Below, piece after piece: positions 17,620 to 26,015 of a stretch of 64,000 bases of DNA. A program made the position numbers and the translations under genes. The first letter of the stretch is position 1. Every line of letters begins with the position of its first letter. The stretch is from Acidimicrobiaceae bacterium (GTDB taxonomy: Bacteria > Actinomycetota > Acidimicrobiia > Acidimicrobiales > RAAP-2): NCBI GenBank assembly GCA_003138855.1, contig PLHF01000055.1, forward strand, positions 1-64,000, given 5' to 3'. The notes below the pieces were generated by a model, which saw only the letters and a program-made list of their open reading frames with translations, was not told where the DNA came from and searched no databases.

Positions 17620-20286
17620 ATGCCGGAGAACGCGAATACCGAAGATGCCGACCCGGTCCAGATGCATCGCATGACCGGCCCGCCGGACTCCGCCGGGGGT
17701 GACGCGAGCGGCCGCCACGGCGGAGACCGCGGGCCGCTGCGGTGGCAGCGGGGCCGCTCCTGGCGGGCCATCTTCTTCGCTCCGGTCGGGGACGGCCAGA
17801 CTCGACGGCGGGGCTCCGATGCCACCCGGCTGGGCCTGGCGGTACTGGTGGTCATCCTCTGCTGGCTGACCACCCGGGTGAACTCCAGCTCGGAGCACAC
17901 GATCGCGTCGGTGTTGTCTTCGGCCCCGAACGGGATTCGTTGGTTGGTCACCACCATCTGGTGGGTCGGATCGGTGGGACTCATCGTCGTCGTGGCCGTG
18001 CTGGCGCTGCTGGCGAAGCGCTGGTCGGTCATCCGCGACGTCGGGCTGGCCGGTCTGGGCGCCTGGCTCCTGTGCATCATCTCCGGCGCGGTGTTCGGCA
18101 CCACCGGCGGTCGTCCGCCGAGCTCGTCCTTGCACTACTTCGACCTGTCGTTCCCGGTGGCCAGGGTGGCGGCCACCGTCGGCGTGGTGACCGCTGCCCT
18201 TCCCTACCTCAGCCGTTGGGTGCAACGGACCATCGAGACGGTCCTCGGGCTGCTCGCCCTGGCGACGGTGGTCAACGGATCTGGCCTGCCGGTCGCGGTG
18301 CTTGCCAGCCTCGCCGTCGGGTGGGGGATGACCGCCCTCGTGCACATCGTCTTCGGTTCGCCGTTGGGCCTCCAGTCGACCGATGAGGTGGCGTTGCTGC
18401 TGGGCGACCTCAAGATCTCGGCCGTCGACGTCGTGGCCAACGCCCGCCAGGAGTGGGGGGTCGGTCGGTTCACGGGCCGGGTCGACGACCGGAGCATCGA
18501 AGTGTCGGTCTACGGCCGCGACGCTTCCGACGCTCAACTGCTCGCCAAGACGGTCCGGTTCCTCTTCTACCGCGACTCGGGCCCGACCCTGGCGCTCACC
18601 AGGCGCCAGGAAGTCGAGCACGAGGCCTATCTGACCCTGATGGCCGAGCGGGCCGGGGCCCGGGTGCCGGCGGTGCTGGCTGCAGGACCGGCCGGGCCCG
18701 CCCGCGACGCCCTGCTGGTGACCCGGCCGCCTTCGGGTGCCCCGCTGTCCTCCTTCCCCCCGTACGTGCTCCCCACCGGGCCGCCCGACTCCGGCGGCGG
18801 GTCGCCGGGTACCCCGGATGGGGCATCGCCGGGTGCGGCGGCCCCCGGTGCGGTGGCCGAGGGCGGCAGGCGCTCCGAACCCGGGGGCCAGGGCTCGGTG
18901 GCCGACCAGGTACTCCCGTTCGACGAGGGGGTGCTCGACGACGTCTTCCGTCAGGTAATGGCGCTCCGAGAGGCAGGCATCGCCCACGGCTCCCTGTCGA
19001 CCGAGACCATCGTCGTCGACGAGGACGGCTCGACCGGGATGGTCGATTTCCGGGCCGCATCCACCGTGGCCAACGCCGACCAGCTCAACAGCGACATGGC
19101 CGCCACCCTGGCCGCCCTGGCGGTGGTGGCCGGGCCGGAGCGAACCATTGCTGCCGCCGCCCGGATCGTGCCGTCCGAGGCCCTGGTCGATGCATTGCCG
19201 TTCCTGCAGCGTGCGGCACTCGCCCCGGTGGCGTCGAAGGCCCTGCGTGGCAAGAAGGCCATCCTCACCGGTTTGCGCGACCAGGGTGCGGCCGCCGCCG
19301 GCGTGGAGGTTCCCAAGCTCATCGAGCCGCGCCGGGTCAGCTGGGTCAATCTGGCCCTGGTGGTGGGCACCCTGGTCGGGGGGTGGGCCCTCATCGCCGT
19401 CCTGGTCAACGTGACCAAGTCGTGGAGCACCATCACCGGGGCCAAGTGGGGTTGGGTGGCGTTGGTCTTCGTGCTGGCCCAGGCCGCCTACCCGGCCATC
19501 GCCGTCACCACCGTGGGCTCGGTGACCGATCCGCTTCCCTACGGCAGGACGGTGGCCCTCGAAGTCTCCGACACCTTCGTCGGGCTGGCCGGAGGTTCGC
19601 TGGCCGTGCTGGCCACCAGGGTGCGGTTCTTCCAACAGGAGGGGTACGACGCCACCACGGCGGTGACGTCGGGCGTGCTGGTGAGCACGGCCAGCTGGAT
19701 CGTCAAGGGCGCCCTCTTCCTCATTGCCCTGCCCCTGGCATACGGAAGCCTCCACTTCAATTCGTCGCCCACCAGCAACGGCTCCAGCAGCGACTCGAAG
19801 CTGGTCTGGCTCATCGTGATCGCCATCGTGGTGATCGGTGTCGCTCTCGGCCTGGTCTTCGCCGTTCCCCGGTGGCGTCGGCTGGCCGCCGCGAAGCTGC
19901 GTCCCAAAGCTTCCGAGGTGTGGGCACACCTCAAGGTGCTGGCCGCGCACCCGCGCAACCTGGTCGAGATCTTCGGGGGCAATGTCGCCGCCCAACTCTT
20001 CGTGGCCATGGCCCTCGGTGCTTCGCTGCATGCATTCGGCGATCATCTCAACCTTTCCGTCCTGATCGTCGTGCTCACGCTGGGATCGATGCTCGGCGGG
20101 ATCTCGCCGGTGCCGGGCGGGATGGGGGTGGTCGAGGCCGGCATGATCCTCGGCCTGACCGCGGCCGGCATCAACGAGTCCGATGCGGTGGCCGCGGTGT
20201 TCGTCCAACGCCTGTTCACCGCCTACCTGCCTCCGATCTGGGGCTGGTTCGTCCTGGTGTGGATGCGCAAGAAGGAGTACCTCTGA
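17620..20286 (+). CDS. Membrane protein: N-terminal helices, pseudokinase-like domain, C-terminal LPTM flippase-like domain
   Basis: An 888-residue membrane protein in three parts. Residues 60-250 hold about six hydrophobic helices. Residues 270-560 resemble a protein kinase/ABC1 fold, with HGSLSTETIVVDEDG near 452 and MVDFRAAS near 470 where an active kinase would have HGDL....N and DFG; Ser, Thr and Arg replace the catalytic and metal-binding residues, so it is a probable pseudokinase. A low-complexity Gly/Pro linker lies inside it. Residues 570-880 are a UPF0104/LPTM (MprF-like) membrane domain with GSMLGGISPVPGGMGVVEAG near 825, as in lipid flippase-like proteins. Role unknown; lipid or glycolipid translocation is a reasonable inference. 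It ends at a strong hairpin. Confidence 0.78.
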   Translation: MPENANTEDADPVQMHRMTGPPDSAGGDASGRHGGDRGPLRWQRGRSWRAIFFAPVGDGQTRRRGSDATRLGLAVLVVILCWLTTRVNSSSEHTIASVLSSAPNGIRWLVTTIWWVGSVGLIVVVAVLALLAKRWSVIRDVGLAGLGAWLLCIISGAVFGTTGGRPPSSSLHYFDLSFPVARVAATVGVVTAALPYLSRWVQRTIETVLGLLALATVVNGSGLPVAVLASLAVGWGMTALVHIVFGSPLGLQSTDEVALLLGDLKISAVDVVANARQEWGVGRFTGRVDDRSIEVSVYGRDASDAQLLAKTVRFLFYRDSGPTLALTRRQEVEHEAYLTLMAERAGARVPAVLAAGPAGPARDALLVTRPPSGAPLSSFPPYVLPTGPPDSGGGSPGTPDGASPGAAAPGAVAEGGRRSEPGGQGSVADQVLPFDEGVLDDVFRQVMALREAGIAHGSLSTETIVVDEDGSTGMVDFRAASTVANADQLNSDMAATLAALAVVAGPERTIAAAARIVPSEALVDALPFLQRAALAPVASKALRGKKAILTGLRDQGAAAAGVEVPKLIEPRRVSWVNLALVVGTLVGGWALIAVLVNVTKSWSTITGAKWGWVALVFVLAQAAYPAIAVTTVGSVTDPLPYGRTVALEVSDTFVGLAGGSLAVLATRVRFFQQEGYDATTAVTSGVLVSTASWIVKGALFLIALPLAYGSLHFNSSPTSNGSSSDSKLVWLIVIAIVVIGVALGLVFAVPRWRRLAAAKLRPKASEVWAHLKVLAAHPRNLVEIFGGNVAAQLFVAMALGASLHAFGDHLNLSVLIVVLTLGSMLGGISPVPGGMGVVEAGMILGLTAAGINESDAVAAVFVQRLFTAYLPPIWGWFVLVWMRKKEYL

Positions 20287-20289
20287 GCT

Positions 20290-20315
20290 ACCTGCGGGGG
20301 TCATCCCCCGCAGGT
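20290..20315. terminator. Perfect bidirectional hairpin between convergent genes
   Basis: ACCTGCGGGGG and CCCCCGCAGGT form an 11-base perfect stem around the loop TCAT. The loop carries the stop codon of the minus-strand HAD gene, and the arm begins 4 bases after the plus-strand stop. It can end both transcripts. There is no U-tract. Confidence 0.75.
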
Positions 20316-20972
20316 GCCGAGCCAGGCCTCGGTCAGCCCGGGAAACGAGCGGAGCCGGCCGATCGGGCCCAGGCGCCCGACGTTGACGCCGAGGTCGGCC
20401 GCCTCCAGCATGCGCAGGTCACCGCGGCTGTTCCCGTAGGCCCACAGCTTCTCCGGGGCTGCCCCTGACTCGTCTATCCACTGCCGCAGGCGGCGGAGCT
20501 TCTCCTGACCACGGCAGTTGGCCCCCTCGTACCTACCGGTCATCCTCCCGTCGCCACCCACCTCCAGCCGGGTGGCGATGACGGCGTCGGCGGCCAGCCG
20601 GTCACCGACCACCTTTACGTAGGCCTCGGGGGACGCCGAGACGATGACCACCTTGTCCCCCCGCCCGCGGTGCCACTCCAGTCGGTCGCACACATCGGAG
20701 CGGAGATGGCCGGCCAGGTGCTCCTCGGCGAAGACGGTTGCGACCCGCTGGAGGTGCGCGGCGTCGATGCCGGCCAGGACCCGTTCGAAGAGGAGCTCCT
20801 TGGTGGTGTCGGCCGCGCTGCCGCCGGCCAGGGCGGCGTGGACCAGGCGGGGGGACAGGGCCAGGGAGGCGGACAGCACCGAACGGTGGCCGGCCACGGC
20901 GGTGAGGAACCCGAAGACACTTCCACCGTCCGTCAGGGTGCCGTCGAAGTCGAATGCGGCCACATCGGGCAT
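20301..20972 (-). CDS. HAD-superfamily IB phosphatase
   Basis: A 223-residue HAD hydrolase. Motif I is FDFDGTLTD with the nucleophile Asp and acid Asp near residues 7 and 9; motif II is VIVSAS near 107 and motif III/IV is K....YGNSRGD.RML near 180-192. This matches the PSPase/SerB-like IB subfamily that dephosphorylates small phosphomonoesters such as phosphoserine or lysophospholipids. ATG 20972 was taken; GTG 20981 is an alternative and would add three residues. It lies 15 bases after the enoyl-CoA hydratase gene on the same strand, so the two are probably co-transcribed. Confidence 0.85.
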   Translation of the reverse strand: MPDVAAFDFDGTLTDGGSVFGFLTAVAGHRSVLSASLALSPRLVHAALAGGSAADTTKELLFERVLAGIDAAHLQRVATVFAEEHLAGHLRSDVCDRLEWHRGRGDKVVIVSASPEAYVKVVGDRLAADAVIATRLEVGGDGRMTGRYEGANCRGQEKLRRLRQWIDESGAAPEKLWAYGNSRGDLRMLEAADLGVNVGRLGPIGRLRSFPGLTEAWLGTCGG

Positions 20973-20986
20973 CGGCGTCACCCGGC

Positions 20987-21772
20987 TCAGGCAACGGTCG
21001 GATCGACGACCGCCCCGCCCCGCCCGGCACCGGACGCGAACTCGCGGGCGCCGGATGCCGCCTCGGACGATGCCAGGCTGTCGAGGCCGAACCGCGTCTC
21101 GGCCAGCATCGCCTCGGCGGTGGACAGCCCCCACTGGGCGATGACCGAGAGCCGGTCGTTGCGCATGCAGGTCTGGGGGAGCGCGGCCAGCTCGCGTCCC
21201 CATGCGACGGCCGTCTCCCGGGCCGTCCCGGGAGGGACCACACGATTCACCAGGCCGATGGCCAGGGCCTCGTCGGCACCGACCTCGCGTCCGGTCAGAA
21301 TCAGGTCCAGGGCGCGGCCGTGGCCGATGAGCCGCGGGAGGCGAACCGTGCCTCCGTCGATCAGGGGTACCCCGAAGCGCCGGCAGAACACGCCGAAGGT
21401 GGCGTCGGCCGAGGCCACCCGGAGGTCACACCAGACGGCAAGCTCCAGGCCACCGGCGACGGCGTAGCCCTCGACAGCGGCGACGACCGGCTTTGACATC
21501 TGCAGGCGGGTCGGCCCCATCGGCCCCGGGCCGTCCTCGGCCACCCGGTGGCGGTCGCCGGCAGCCAGCGCCTTCAGGTCGGCGCCGGCGCAGAACGTGC
21601 CCCCATCGCCGGTGAGCACCGCCACCGACGACGACGGATCGGCGTCGAACCCGGTGAACGCCTCGAGGAGCGCGGTGGCGGTGGCCGGATCGACAGCGTT
21701 GCGTCGTTCCGGCCGGTCGATGGCTACGATGGTGACCGGTCCCTCCCGGTCCACATGCACGGTGGTGGTCAT
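20987..21772 (-). CDS. Enoyl-CoA hydratase/isomerase family protein
   Basis: A 261-residue crotonase-fold protein. It shows DRPERRNAVD near residue 20, the oxyanion hole strands GGTFCAGADLKAL near 60 and VAAVEGYAVAGGLELAVWCD near 95-115 and a GL.NRVV segment near 180. Family members hydrate or isomerise acyl-CoA thioesters in fatty acid or amino acid breakdown. The first catalytic Glu position is occupied by Glu in GGLELA, while the second is replaced in the FGVPLIDGG loop, so this may be an isomerase or another crotonase subtype and not a true hydratase. Upstream, on its strand, are two 21-base near-repeats (21776-21817). Confidence 0.85.
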   Translation of the reverse strand: MTTTVHVDREGPVTIVAIDRPERRNAVDPATATALLEAFTGFDADPSSSVAVLTGDGGTFCAGADLKALAAGDRHRVAEDGPGPMGPTRLQMSKPVVAAVEGYAVAGGLELAVWCDLRVASADATFGVFCRRFGVPLIDGGTVRLPRLIGHGRALDLILTGREVGADEALAIGLVNRVVPPGTARETAVAWGRELAALPQTCMRNDRLSVIAQWGLSTAEAMLAETRFGLDSLASSEAASGAREFASGAGRGGAVVDPTVA

Positions 21773-21775
21773 CCG

Positions 21776-21817
21776 CTCAGCATGGCATCCCGGCGGCTCA
21801 GCATGTCATCCCCGCAG
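21776..21817. repeat. Two 21-bp near-identical tandem copies upstream of the enoyl-CoA hydratase gene
   Basis: The segment CTCAGCATGGCATCCC recurs 21 bases later as CTCAGCATGTCATCCC. It lies directly before the start of the minus-strand hydratase gene and could be part of its leader or operator. The remainder of the 311-base gap to the peroxiredoxin gene holds the candidate peroxiredoxin promoter and a GC-rich leader. Confidence 0.5.
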
Positions 21818-21909
21818 CACGGTGGAGATGCCGGGCGGGAGCCGGGAGCCCGGTCCGGGCCGTCTTCGGGCGCCTGCGCCCTGCCCGGTCCCTAAACACG
21901 ACTGACTCG

Positions 21910-21939
21910 GTCGACAATTGCCGCGGCGTCGACTAGCCT
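21910..21939 (+). promoter_or_regulatory. Candidate peroxiredoxin promoter with GTCGAC inverted repeat
   Basis: TAGCCT at 21934-21939 is a plausible -10. Immediately upstream, GTCGAC (21910-21915) and GTCGAC (21928-21933) flank 12 bases and form an inverted repeat in the expected -35 to -10 region. The predicted leader to the start codon at 22084 would be about 140 bases and is GC-rich with a small CCGGGC/GCCCGG hairpin. Confidence 0.4.
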
Positions 21940-22083
21940 GGTGCTGCACCGGGGCCCCGGGCAGCGCCCGGCCCGGCTGCGACACCGGCGCACGGTATCG
22001 GCGCATCGCCTCTAAGCACGGCGCACACGAAGCACAGCACCCCCGTCAGCACACCGGAATGAGCACACCCAAAGGAGCAGCGC

Positions 22084-22719
22084 ATGGCAATCCGTCTGGG
22101 CGACACCGCCCCCGACTTCACCGCGGAGACCACCGAAGGAACCATCCATTTCCACGAGTACCTCGGGGACAGCTGGGGAGTGTTGTTCTCCCACCCGAAG
22201 GACTTCACCCCGGTGTGCACCACCGAGCTGGGTGCGTTCTCGAAGGCCAAGGCCGAGTTTGACAAGAGGGACACCAAGTTGATCGGCTTGTCGGTCGACG
22301 ACGTGACCTCCCACAACAAGTGGGCAGGCGACATCGAGGAGACCCAGGGAGAGGCCCTCAACTTCCCGCTCATCGGTGACGAGGACCGCAAGGTCGCCGA
22401 GCTGTACGACATGATCCACCCGAATGCCGACAACACCCTGACCGTCCGGTCGGTGTTCATCATCGGCCCGGACAAGAAGGTCAAGCTGACGCTGACCTAC
22501 CCGGCCTCCACCGGCCGCAACGTGGACGAGGTGCTTCGTGTTCTCGACTCGCTGCAGCTGACCGCCGACTACAAGGTGGCCACCCCGGTCAATTGGAAGG
22601 AAGGGGAGGACGTGATCATCGTCCCCGCCGTCTCCGACGAAGAGGCCAAGGAGCGGTTCCCCAAGGGGTTCAAGGCGCTCAAGCCCTACCTGCGGGTCAC
22701 GCCCCAGCCCAACCTGTAG
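22084..22719 (+). CDS. 1-Cys (Prx6-type) peroxiredoxin
   Basis: A 211-residue peroxiredoxin. The peroxidatic Cys lies in [11 protein letters not shown] near residue 45 with the upstream Pro and Thr of the conserved PxxxTxxC motif, and an Arg near 126 ([10 protein letters not shown]) completes the active site. No resolving Cys is visible, so a 1-Cys mechanism with an external reductant is expected. The C-terminal half ([14 protein letters not shown]) is typical of the Prx6 group. Its role is reduction of hydrogen peroxide and organic or lipid hydroperoxides in the cytoplasm. AAAGGAG sits 5 bases before the ATG. A strong hairpin follows, so it is monocistronic. Confidence 0.95.
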   Translation: MAIRLGDTAPDFTAETTEGTIHFHEYLGDSWGVLFSHPKDFTPVCTTELGAFSKAKAEFDKRDTKLIGLSVDDVTSHNKWAGDIEETQGEALNFPLIGDEDRKVAELYDMIHPNADNTLTVRSVFIIGPDKKVKLTLTYPASTGRNVDEVLRVLDSLQLTADYKVATPVNWKEGEDVIIVPAVSDEEAKERFPKGFKALKPYLRVTPQPNL

Positions 22720-22746
22720 CCGCCGCGGCCCGCACCGGGCCCTGTC

Positions 22747-22784
22747 GACCGAGGATCGGATCCGGCCGGAGCCGATCCTCGGTC
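22747..22784 (+). terminator. Hairpin after the peroxiredoxin gene
   Basis: GACCGAGGATCGG (22747-22759) pairs perfectly with CCGATCCTCGGTC (22772-22784) around a 12-base loop, 28 bases after the stop. No U-tract follows, which is common in high-GC actinobacteria. Confidence 0.75.
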
Positions 22785-22818
22785 CGGCCGGGGGACACCT
22801 CGCGACCTGCGATCCTGC

Positions 22819-22824
22819 TAACAT
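22819..22824 (+). promoter_or_regulatory. -10 element (TAACAT) before rpsO
   Basis: TAACAT lies 61 bases upstream of the rpsO ATG. The leader between them could carry S15 autoregulatory structure, but none is obvious by eye. Confidence 0.4.
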
Positions 22825-22885
22825 GAGGGAGCCGACGTGTTCCGTCCGTCGGCCACTACCAAGATTCCAAAGGTCGATCCCCCAC

Positions 22886-23143
22886 ATGCCAGACAAGCAG
22901 GCCACCATTTCCGAGTACCGTCTCCACGAGACGGATACCGGGTCGCCCGAGGTGCAGATCGCCATCCTGAGCGAGCGCATCATCCACCTGACCGAGCATC
23001 TCAAGGTGCACAAGGGCGACCATCACACCCGCCGCGGCCTCCTGATGCTGATCGGCCGTCGCCGTCGCCTGCTGGACTATGTGCGGAACAACGACGTCGA
23101 GCGTTACCGGGAGATCATCGGTCGCCTCGGCCTCCGCCGCTAG
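22886..23143 (+). CDS. rpsO: 30S ribosomal protein S15
   Basis: An 85-residue S15, the normal size. It shows [12 protein letters not shown] near residue 15, [18 protein letters not shown] near 40 and [12 protein letters not shown] near 60, all conserved. S15 binds 16S rRNA helices 20-22 early in 30S assembly. ATG 22886 is the start that places M-P-D-K before the conserved helix. It is followed by pnp, as in most bacteria, with a 264-base gap holding hairpins. Confidence 0.97.
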   Translation: MPDKQATISEYRLHETDTGSPEVQIAILSERIIHLTEHLKVHKGDHHTRRGLLMLIGRRRRLLDYVRNNDVERYREIIGRLGLRR

Positions 23144-23159
23144 GCGGACACCCTTCGCT

Positions 23160-23181
23160 CCGCCCGGCTTCGGCCGGGCGG
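23160..23181 (+). terminator. UUCG-capped hairpin between rpsO and pnp
   Basis: CCGCCCGGC and GCCGGGCGG form a perfect 9-base stem closed by the very stable TTCG tetraloop, 17 bases after the rpsO stop. It likely ends or attenuates the rpsO transcript and protects its 3' end. Confidence 0.75.
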
Positions 23182-23217
23182 TCGCAATTCCTCCATCGGC
23201 CAAGGTCGATGGACCGT

Positions 23218-23238
23218 AGTCCGGCGCAGTGCCGGACT
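23218..23238 (+). ncRNA. Hairpin in the pnp leader region
   Basis: AGTCCGGC and GCCGGACT form a perfect 8-base stem with loop GCAGT, 170 bases before pnp. In other bacteria pnp leaders fold into a hairpin that is cleaved during autoregulation by RNase III and PNPase. Here the position is compatible, but the mechanism is unproven. Confidence 0.45.
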
Positions 23239-23407
23239 GCAGCAGTAGCGGCCGACCACACCGGTGGCCGGTCGTTCAATCACCACACAGATTGGGCTCC
23301 TGTCGAGGTCAGTCACCAGTTGCCGAACACCCGGTCCCGTTGATCCGGATGGAGTGTTCGACAACTGGGAACTGGCTCGGGGAGTCCCCGAGAAACCAAG
23401 GAGCGTC

Positions 23408-25933
23408 ATGTCAGACGCCATTACCGTTTCGGCGCCCATCAGCGGCACCGACAGAACACTCACCTTCGAAGCAGGCAAGTTGGCCCAACTGGCCGACGGG
23501 GCTGTCGTGGGCCGCATCGGAGACACGATGCTGCTCGCCACCGCCACCACCGCCCGGTCGGTGCGGGAGGGGACCGACTTCTTCCCCCTCACCGTGGACA
23601 TCGAGGAGCGGACCTACGCGGCGGGGAGGATCCCCGGATCGTTCTTCCGCCGCGAGGGCAAGTCCTCCGACCAGGCCATCCTCACCTGCCGTCTCATCGA
23701 CCGGCCGTTGCGCCCGTCGTTCCCCAAGGGATTCCGCAACGAGGTCCACATCGTGGGCACCATCTTCGGGGCGGACCAGGTCAATCCCCACGACGTCCTG
23801 GCCATCAACAGCGCCTCCGCGGCGCTGATGCTGTCCGGCATCCCCTTCGACGGCCCGATCGGCGCAGTCCGTGTCGCCTACTCGACCGACGGCCAGTGGA
23901 TCCCCCATCCCAGCTTCCAGGAGGGTGACGACTCCACCTTCGAGCTCATCGTGGCCGGACGGGCGCTGAGCGAGTCCGACGACACCGACATCGCCATCAT
24001 GATGGTGGAGGCCGGTGGTTCCGAGCGCTCGTTCCAGTACTACGACGAGGGCGCTCCCAAGGTTACCGAGGAAGTGCTGGCCGACGGCCTCGAGGCCGCC
24101 AAGCAGTGGATCCGCGAGTCCATCGTCCTGCAGCGCCAGCTGGTGGCGGCCGTTACCGCCGCACGCGGACCGATCGAGGCGATCGAGTACTCGACCCTGT
24201 CCGACTACGGCGACGACGTTTGGAGCCGGGTGGAGGCGGTGGGCACCGACCCGGTGTCTGCGGCCAACACCATCACCCCCAAGGCGGATCGCAGTGCCGC
24301 ACTGGCCGAGGCGACCGCGACCATCGTGTCGACGCTTTCCGGCGAGTTCCCCGAACGCGAGGGCGAGATCAAGGCGGCGGTGAAGAGCCTCACCAAGAAG
24401 CTCGTCCGCAAGCGGATCGTGGACGAGGGCCTGCGGATCGACGGCCGCACCACCACGGACATCCGACCCTTGTCGGCCGAGGTGGACCTCATTCCGACGG
24501 CGCACGGCTCGGCGCTCTTCCAGCGCGGCGAGACCCAGGTGCTCAACGTCACGACGCTGGGCATGCCTCGCATGAACCAGCTGCTCGACACCATCACCCC
24601 CAATGAGCACAAGCGGTACATGCACCACTACAACTTCCCACCGTTCTCCACCGGCGAGACCGGCTTCATGCGCGGGCCGAAGCGCCGGGAGATCGGGCAC
24701 GGCCTGCTGGCCGAGCGGGCCCTGTTGCCGGTGGTCCCCTATGAGGAGGACTTCCCCTACACGCTCCGGCTGGTCTCGGACGTGCTGGCGTCCAACGGCT
24801 CGACGTCCATGGCGTCGGTCTGCGGCTCGACCCTGTCGATGATGGCGGCCGGCGTGCCCCTGAAGGCACCGGTGGCCGGTATCGCCATGGGCCTGGTCTA
24901 CGACGGGGGCACCTACGTCACCCTCACCGACATCCTGGGAGCGGAGGATGCATTCGGGGACATGGACTTCAAGGTGGCCGGTACGAGGGACGTGGTCACT
25001 GCGCTCCAGCTCGACACCAAGATCGACGGACTGCCCCTCGACGTGCTGACCAAGGCGCTCCTGCAGGCCAAGGACGCCCGGCTGATCATCCTCGACGTCA
25101 TGGCCGAAGCGATCCCCGAGCCGCGGTCCGAGGTTGCCGAGACCGCCCCGAAGATCATCTCCTTCGAGATCCCCATGGACAAGATCGGTGAGGTCATCGG
25201 GCCCAAAGGCAAGGTGATCAACGCCCTGCAGCAGGAGACGGGTGCCGACATCGCCGTCGACGACGACGGCATGGTGGGCACGGTCACCATCGGGGCCAAG
25301 GACGGCACTGCCGTCGAAGAGGCTCGCCGACGGATCGCGACCATCCTCGATCCGCCGCTGGCCGAGGTGGGCGCCACCTACCAGGGCAAGGTGGTCAACA
25401 TCACCAAGTTCGGTGCCTTCGTGAACATCCTCCCCGGACGGGACGGGTTGCTGCACATCTCGAAGATCGGCCAGGGCAAGCGGGTCGAACGGGTGGAGGA
25501 CGTGCTCGAGCTCGGCCAGCCGGTCGAGGTGAAGGTCGACGACATCGACCCTCAGGGCAAGGTGTCCCTGTCACTGGCCGGCGAAGCGCCGGCGCCAGCG
25601 GTGTCAGGCGGCGGCGATCGGCCAGCTCGCAGTGAGGGCGGCGGCGATCGGCCAGCTCGCAGTGAGGGCGGCGGCGATCGGCCAGCTCGCAGTGAGGGCG
25701 GCGGCCGTGGTGGCTCAGGTCGGGGCGATCACGCAGACCCCGACGACCGATCGGACCGTGGGCGCCGTCCGGCGGTGTCCACCGGCGCACCTGCCGGGGC
25801 GGCATCGTTCGAGGAGGCCTTCCAGGTGGAGTTGGTCCAGGAGTTCGGCGATCTGGGCCCGGCCGTGGCCGAGCCGTCGGACCGACCCGGTGGTGGTGGC
25901 GGGGGCGGCCGAGGTGGTCGCCGGCGCCGTTGA
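23408..25933 (+). CDS. pnp: Polyribonucleotide nucleotidyltransferase
   Basis: An 841-residue PNPase, a phosphorolytic 3'-5' exoribonuclease. It has two RNase PH cores (the first with REGTDFFPLTVD near 55 and RPLRPSFPKGF near 100; the second with GRTTTDIRPLS near 350 and the catalytic region DILGAEDAFGDMDFKVAGT near 505-525). A KH domain (IGEVIGPKGKVIN near 600) and an S1 domain (GRDGLLHISKIG near 675) follow. The C-terminus is an actinobacterial-style Gly/Arg/Asp-rich tail containing three identical 10-residue units, ending in a Gly-rich, basic stretch. AAGGAG precedes ATG 23408. The M16 peptidase gene follows closely. Confidence 0.97.
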   Translation: MSDAITVSAPISGTDRTLTFEAGKLAQLADGAVVGRIGDTMLLATATTARSVREGTDFFPLTVDIEERTYAAGRIPGSFFRREGKSSDQAILTCRLIDRPLRPSFPKGFRNEVHIVGTIFGADQVNPHDVLAINSASAALMLSGIPFDGPIGAVRVAYSTDGQWIPHPSFQEGDDSTFELIVAGRALSESDDTDIAIMMVEAGGSERSFQYYDEGAPKVTEEVLADGLEAAKQWIRESIVLQRQLVAAVTAARGPIEAIEYSTLSDYGDDVWSRVEAVGTDPVSAANTITPKADRSAALAEATATIVSTLSGEFPEREGEIKAAVKSLTKKLVRKRIVDEGLRIDGRTTTDIRPLSAEVDLIPTAHGSALFQRGETQVLNVTTLGMPRMNQLLDTITPNEHKRYMHHYNFPPFSTGETGFMRGPKRREIGHGLLAERALLPVVPYEEDFPYTLRLVSDVLASNGSTSMASVCGSTLSMMAAGVPLKAPVAGIAMGLVYDGGTYVTLTDILGAEDAFGDMDFKVAGTRDVVTALQLDTKIDGLPLDVLTKALLQAKDARLIILDVMAEAIPEPRSEVAETAPKIISFEIPMDKIGEVIGPKGKVINALQQETGADIAVDDDGMVGTVTIGAKDGTAVEEARRRIATILDPPLAEVGATYQGKVVNITKFGAFVNILPGRDGLLHISKIGQGKRVERVEDVLELGQPVEVKVDDIDPQGKVSLSLAGEAPAPAVSGGGDRPARSEGGGDRPARSEGGGDRPARSEGGGRGGSGRGDHADPDDRSDRGRRPAVSTGAPAGAASFEEAFQVELVQEFGDLGPAVAEPSDRPGGGGGGGRGGRRRR
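25611..25700 (+). repeat. Three exact 30-bp tandem repeats in the pnp tail
   Basis: Three consecutive identical 30-base units starting gcggcgatcggccagctcgc encode three copies of a Gly-Asp-Arg-Pro-Ala-Arg-Ser-Glu unit in the disordered C-terminus of PNPase. Perfect identity points to recent slippage and possible length variation between strains. Confidence 0.95.
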
Positions 25934-26015
25934 GCGTGTCCGTCCGGCGGGTGGCTGTCTTGAGGGCCGCCCCCCGCCGGCGCGTCCCGCCGATGGTGTC
26001 GACCACAGGGCGCCC

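Noticed and set aside
17611-20304. An 897-codon open frame on the minus strand opposite the pseudokinase-LPTM gene.
   Set aside because: It mirrors a clear membrane protein gene; at this GC content the antisense frame stays open by chance, and its product is a low-complexity His/Gly/Asp-rich sequence without domains.
21776-21817. Tiny frames ATG-ACA-TGC-TGA and ATG-CCA-TGC-TGA in the leader of the enoyl-CoA hydratase gene as regulatory mini-ORFs.
   Set aside because: Three-codon frames arise from the 21-base duplication and have no ribosome sites; nothing supports translation.
23411-25456. A 681-codon minus-strand frame opposite pnp.
   Set aside because: pnp is certain on the plus strand; the antisense product has no recognisable motif.
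25611-25700. Three evenly spaced 30-base repeats, considered as a small CRISPR array.
   Set aside because: The copies are directly contiguous with no spacers and lie in frame inside the pnp tail; no cas genes are in the window.
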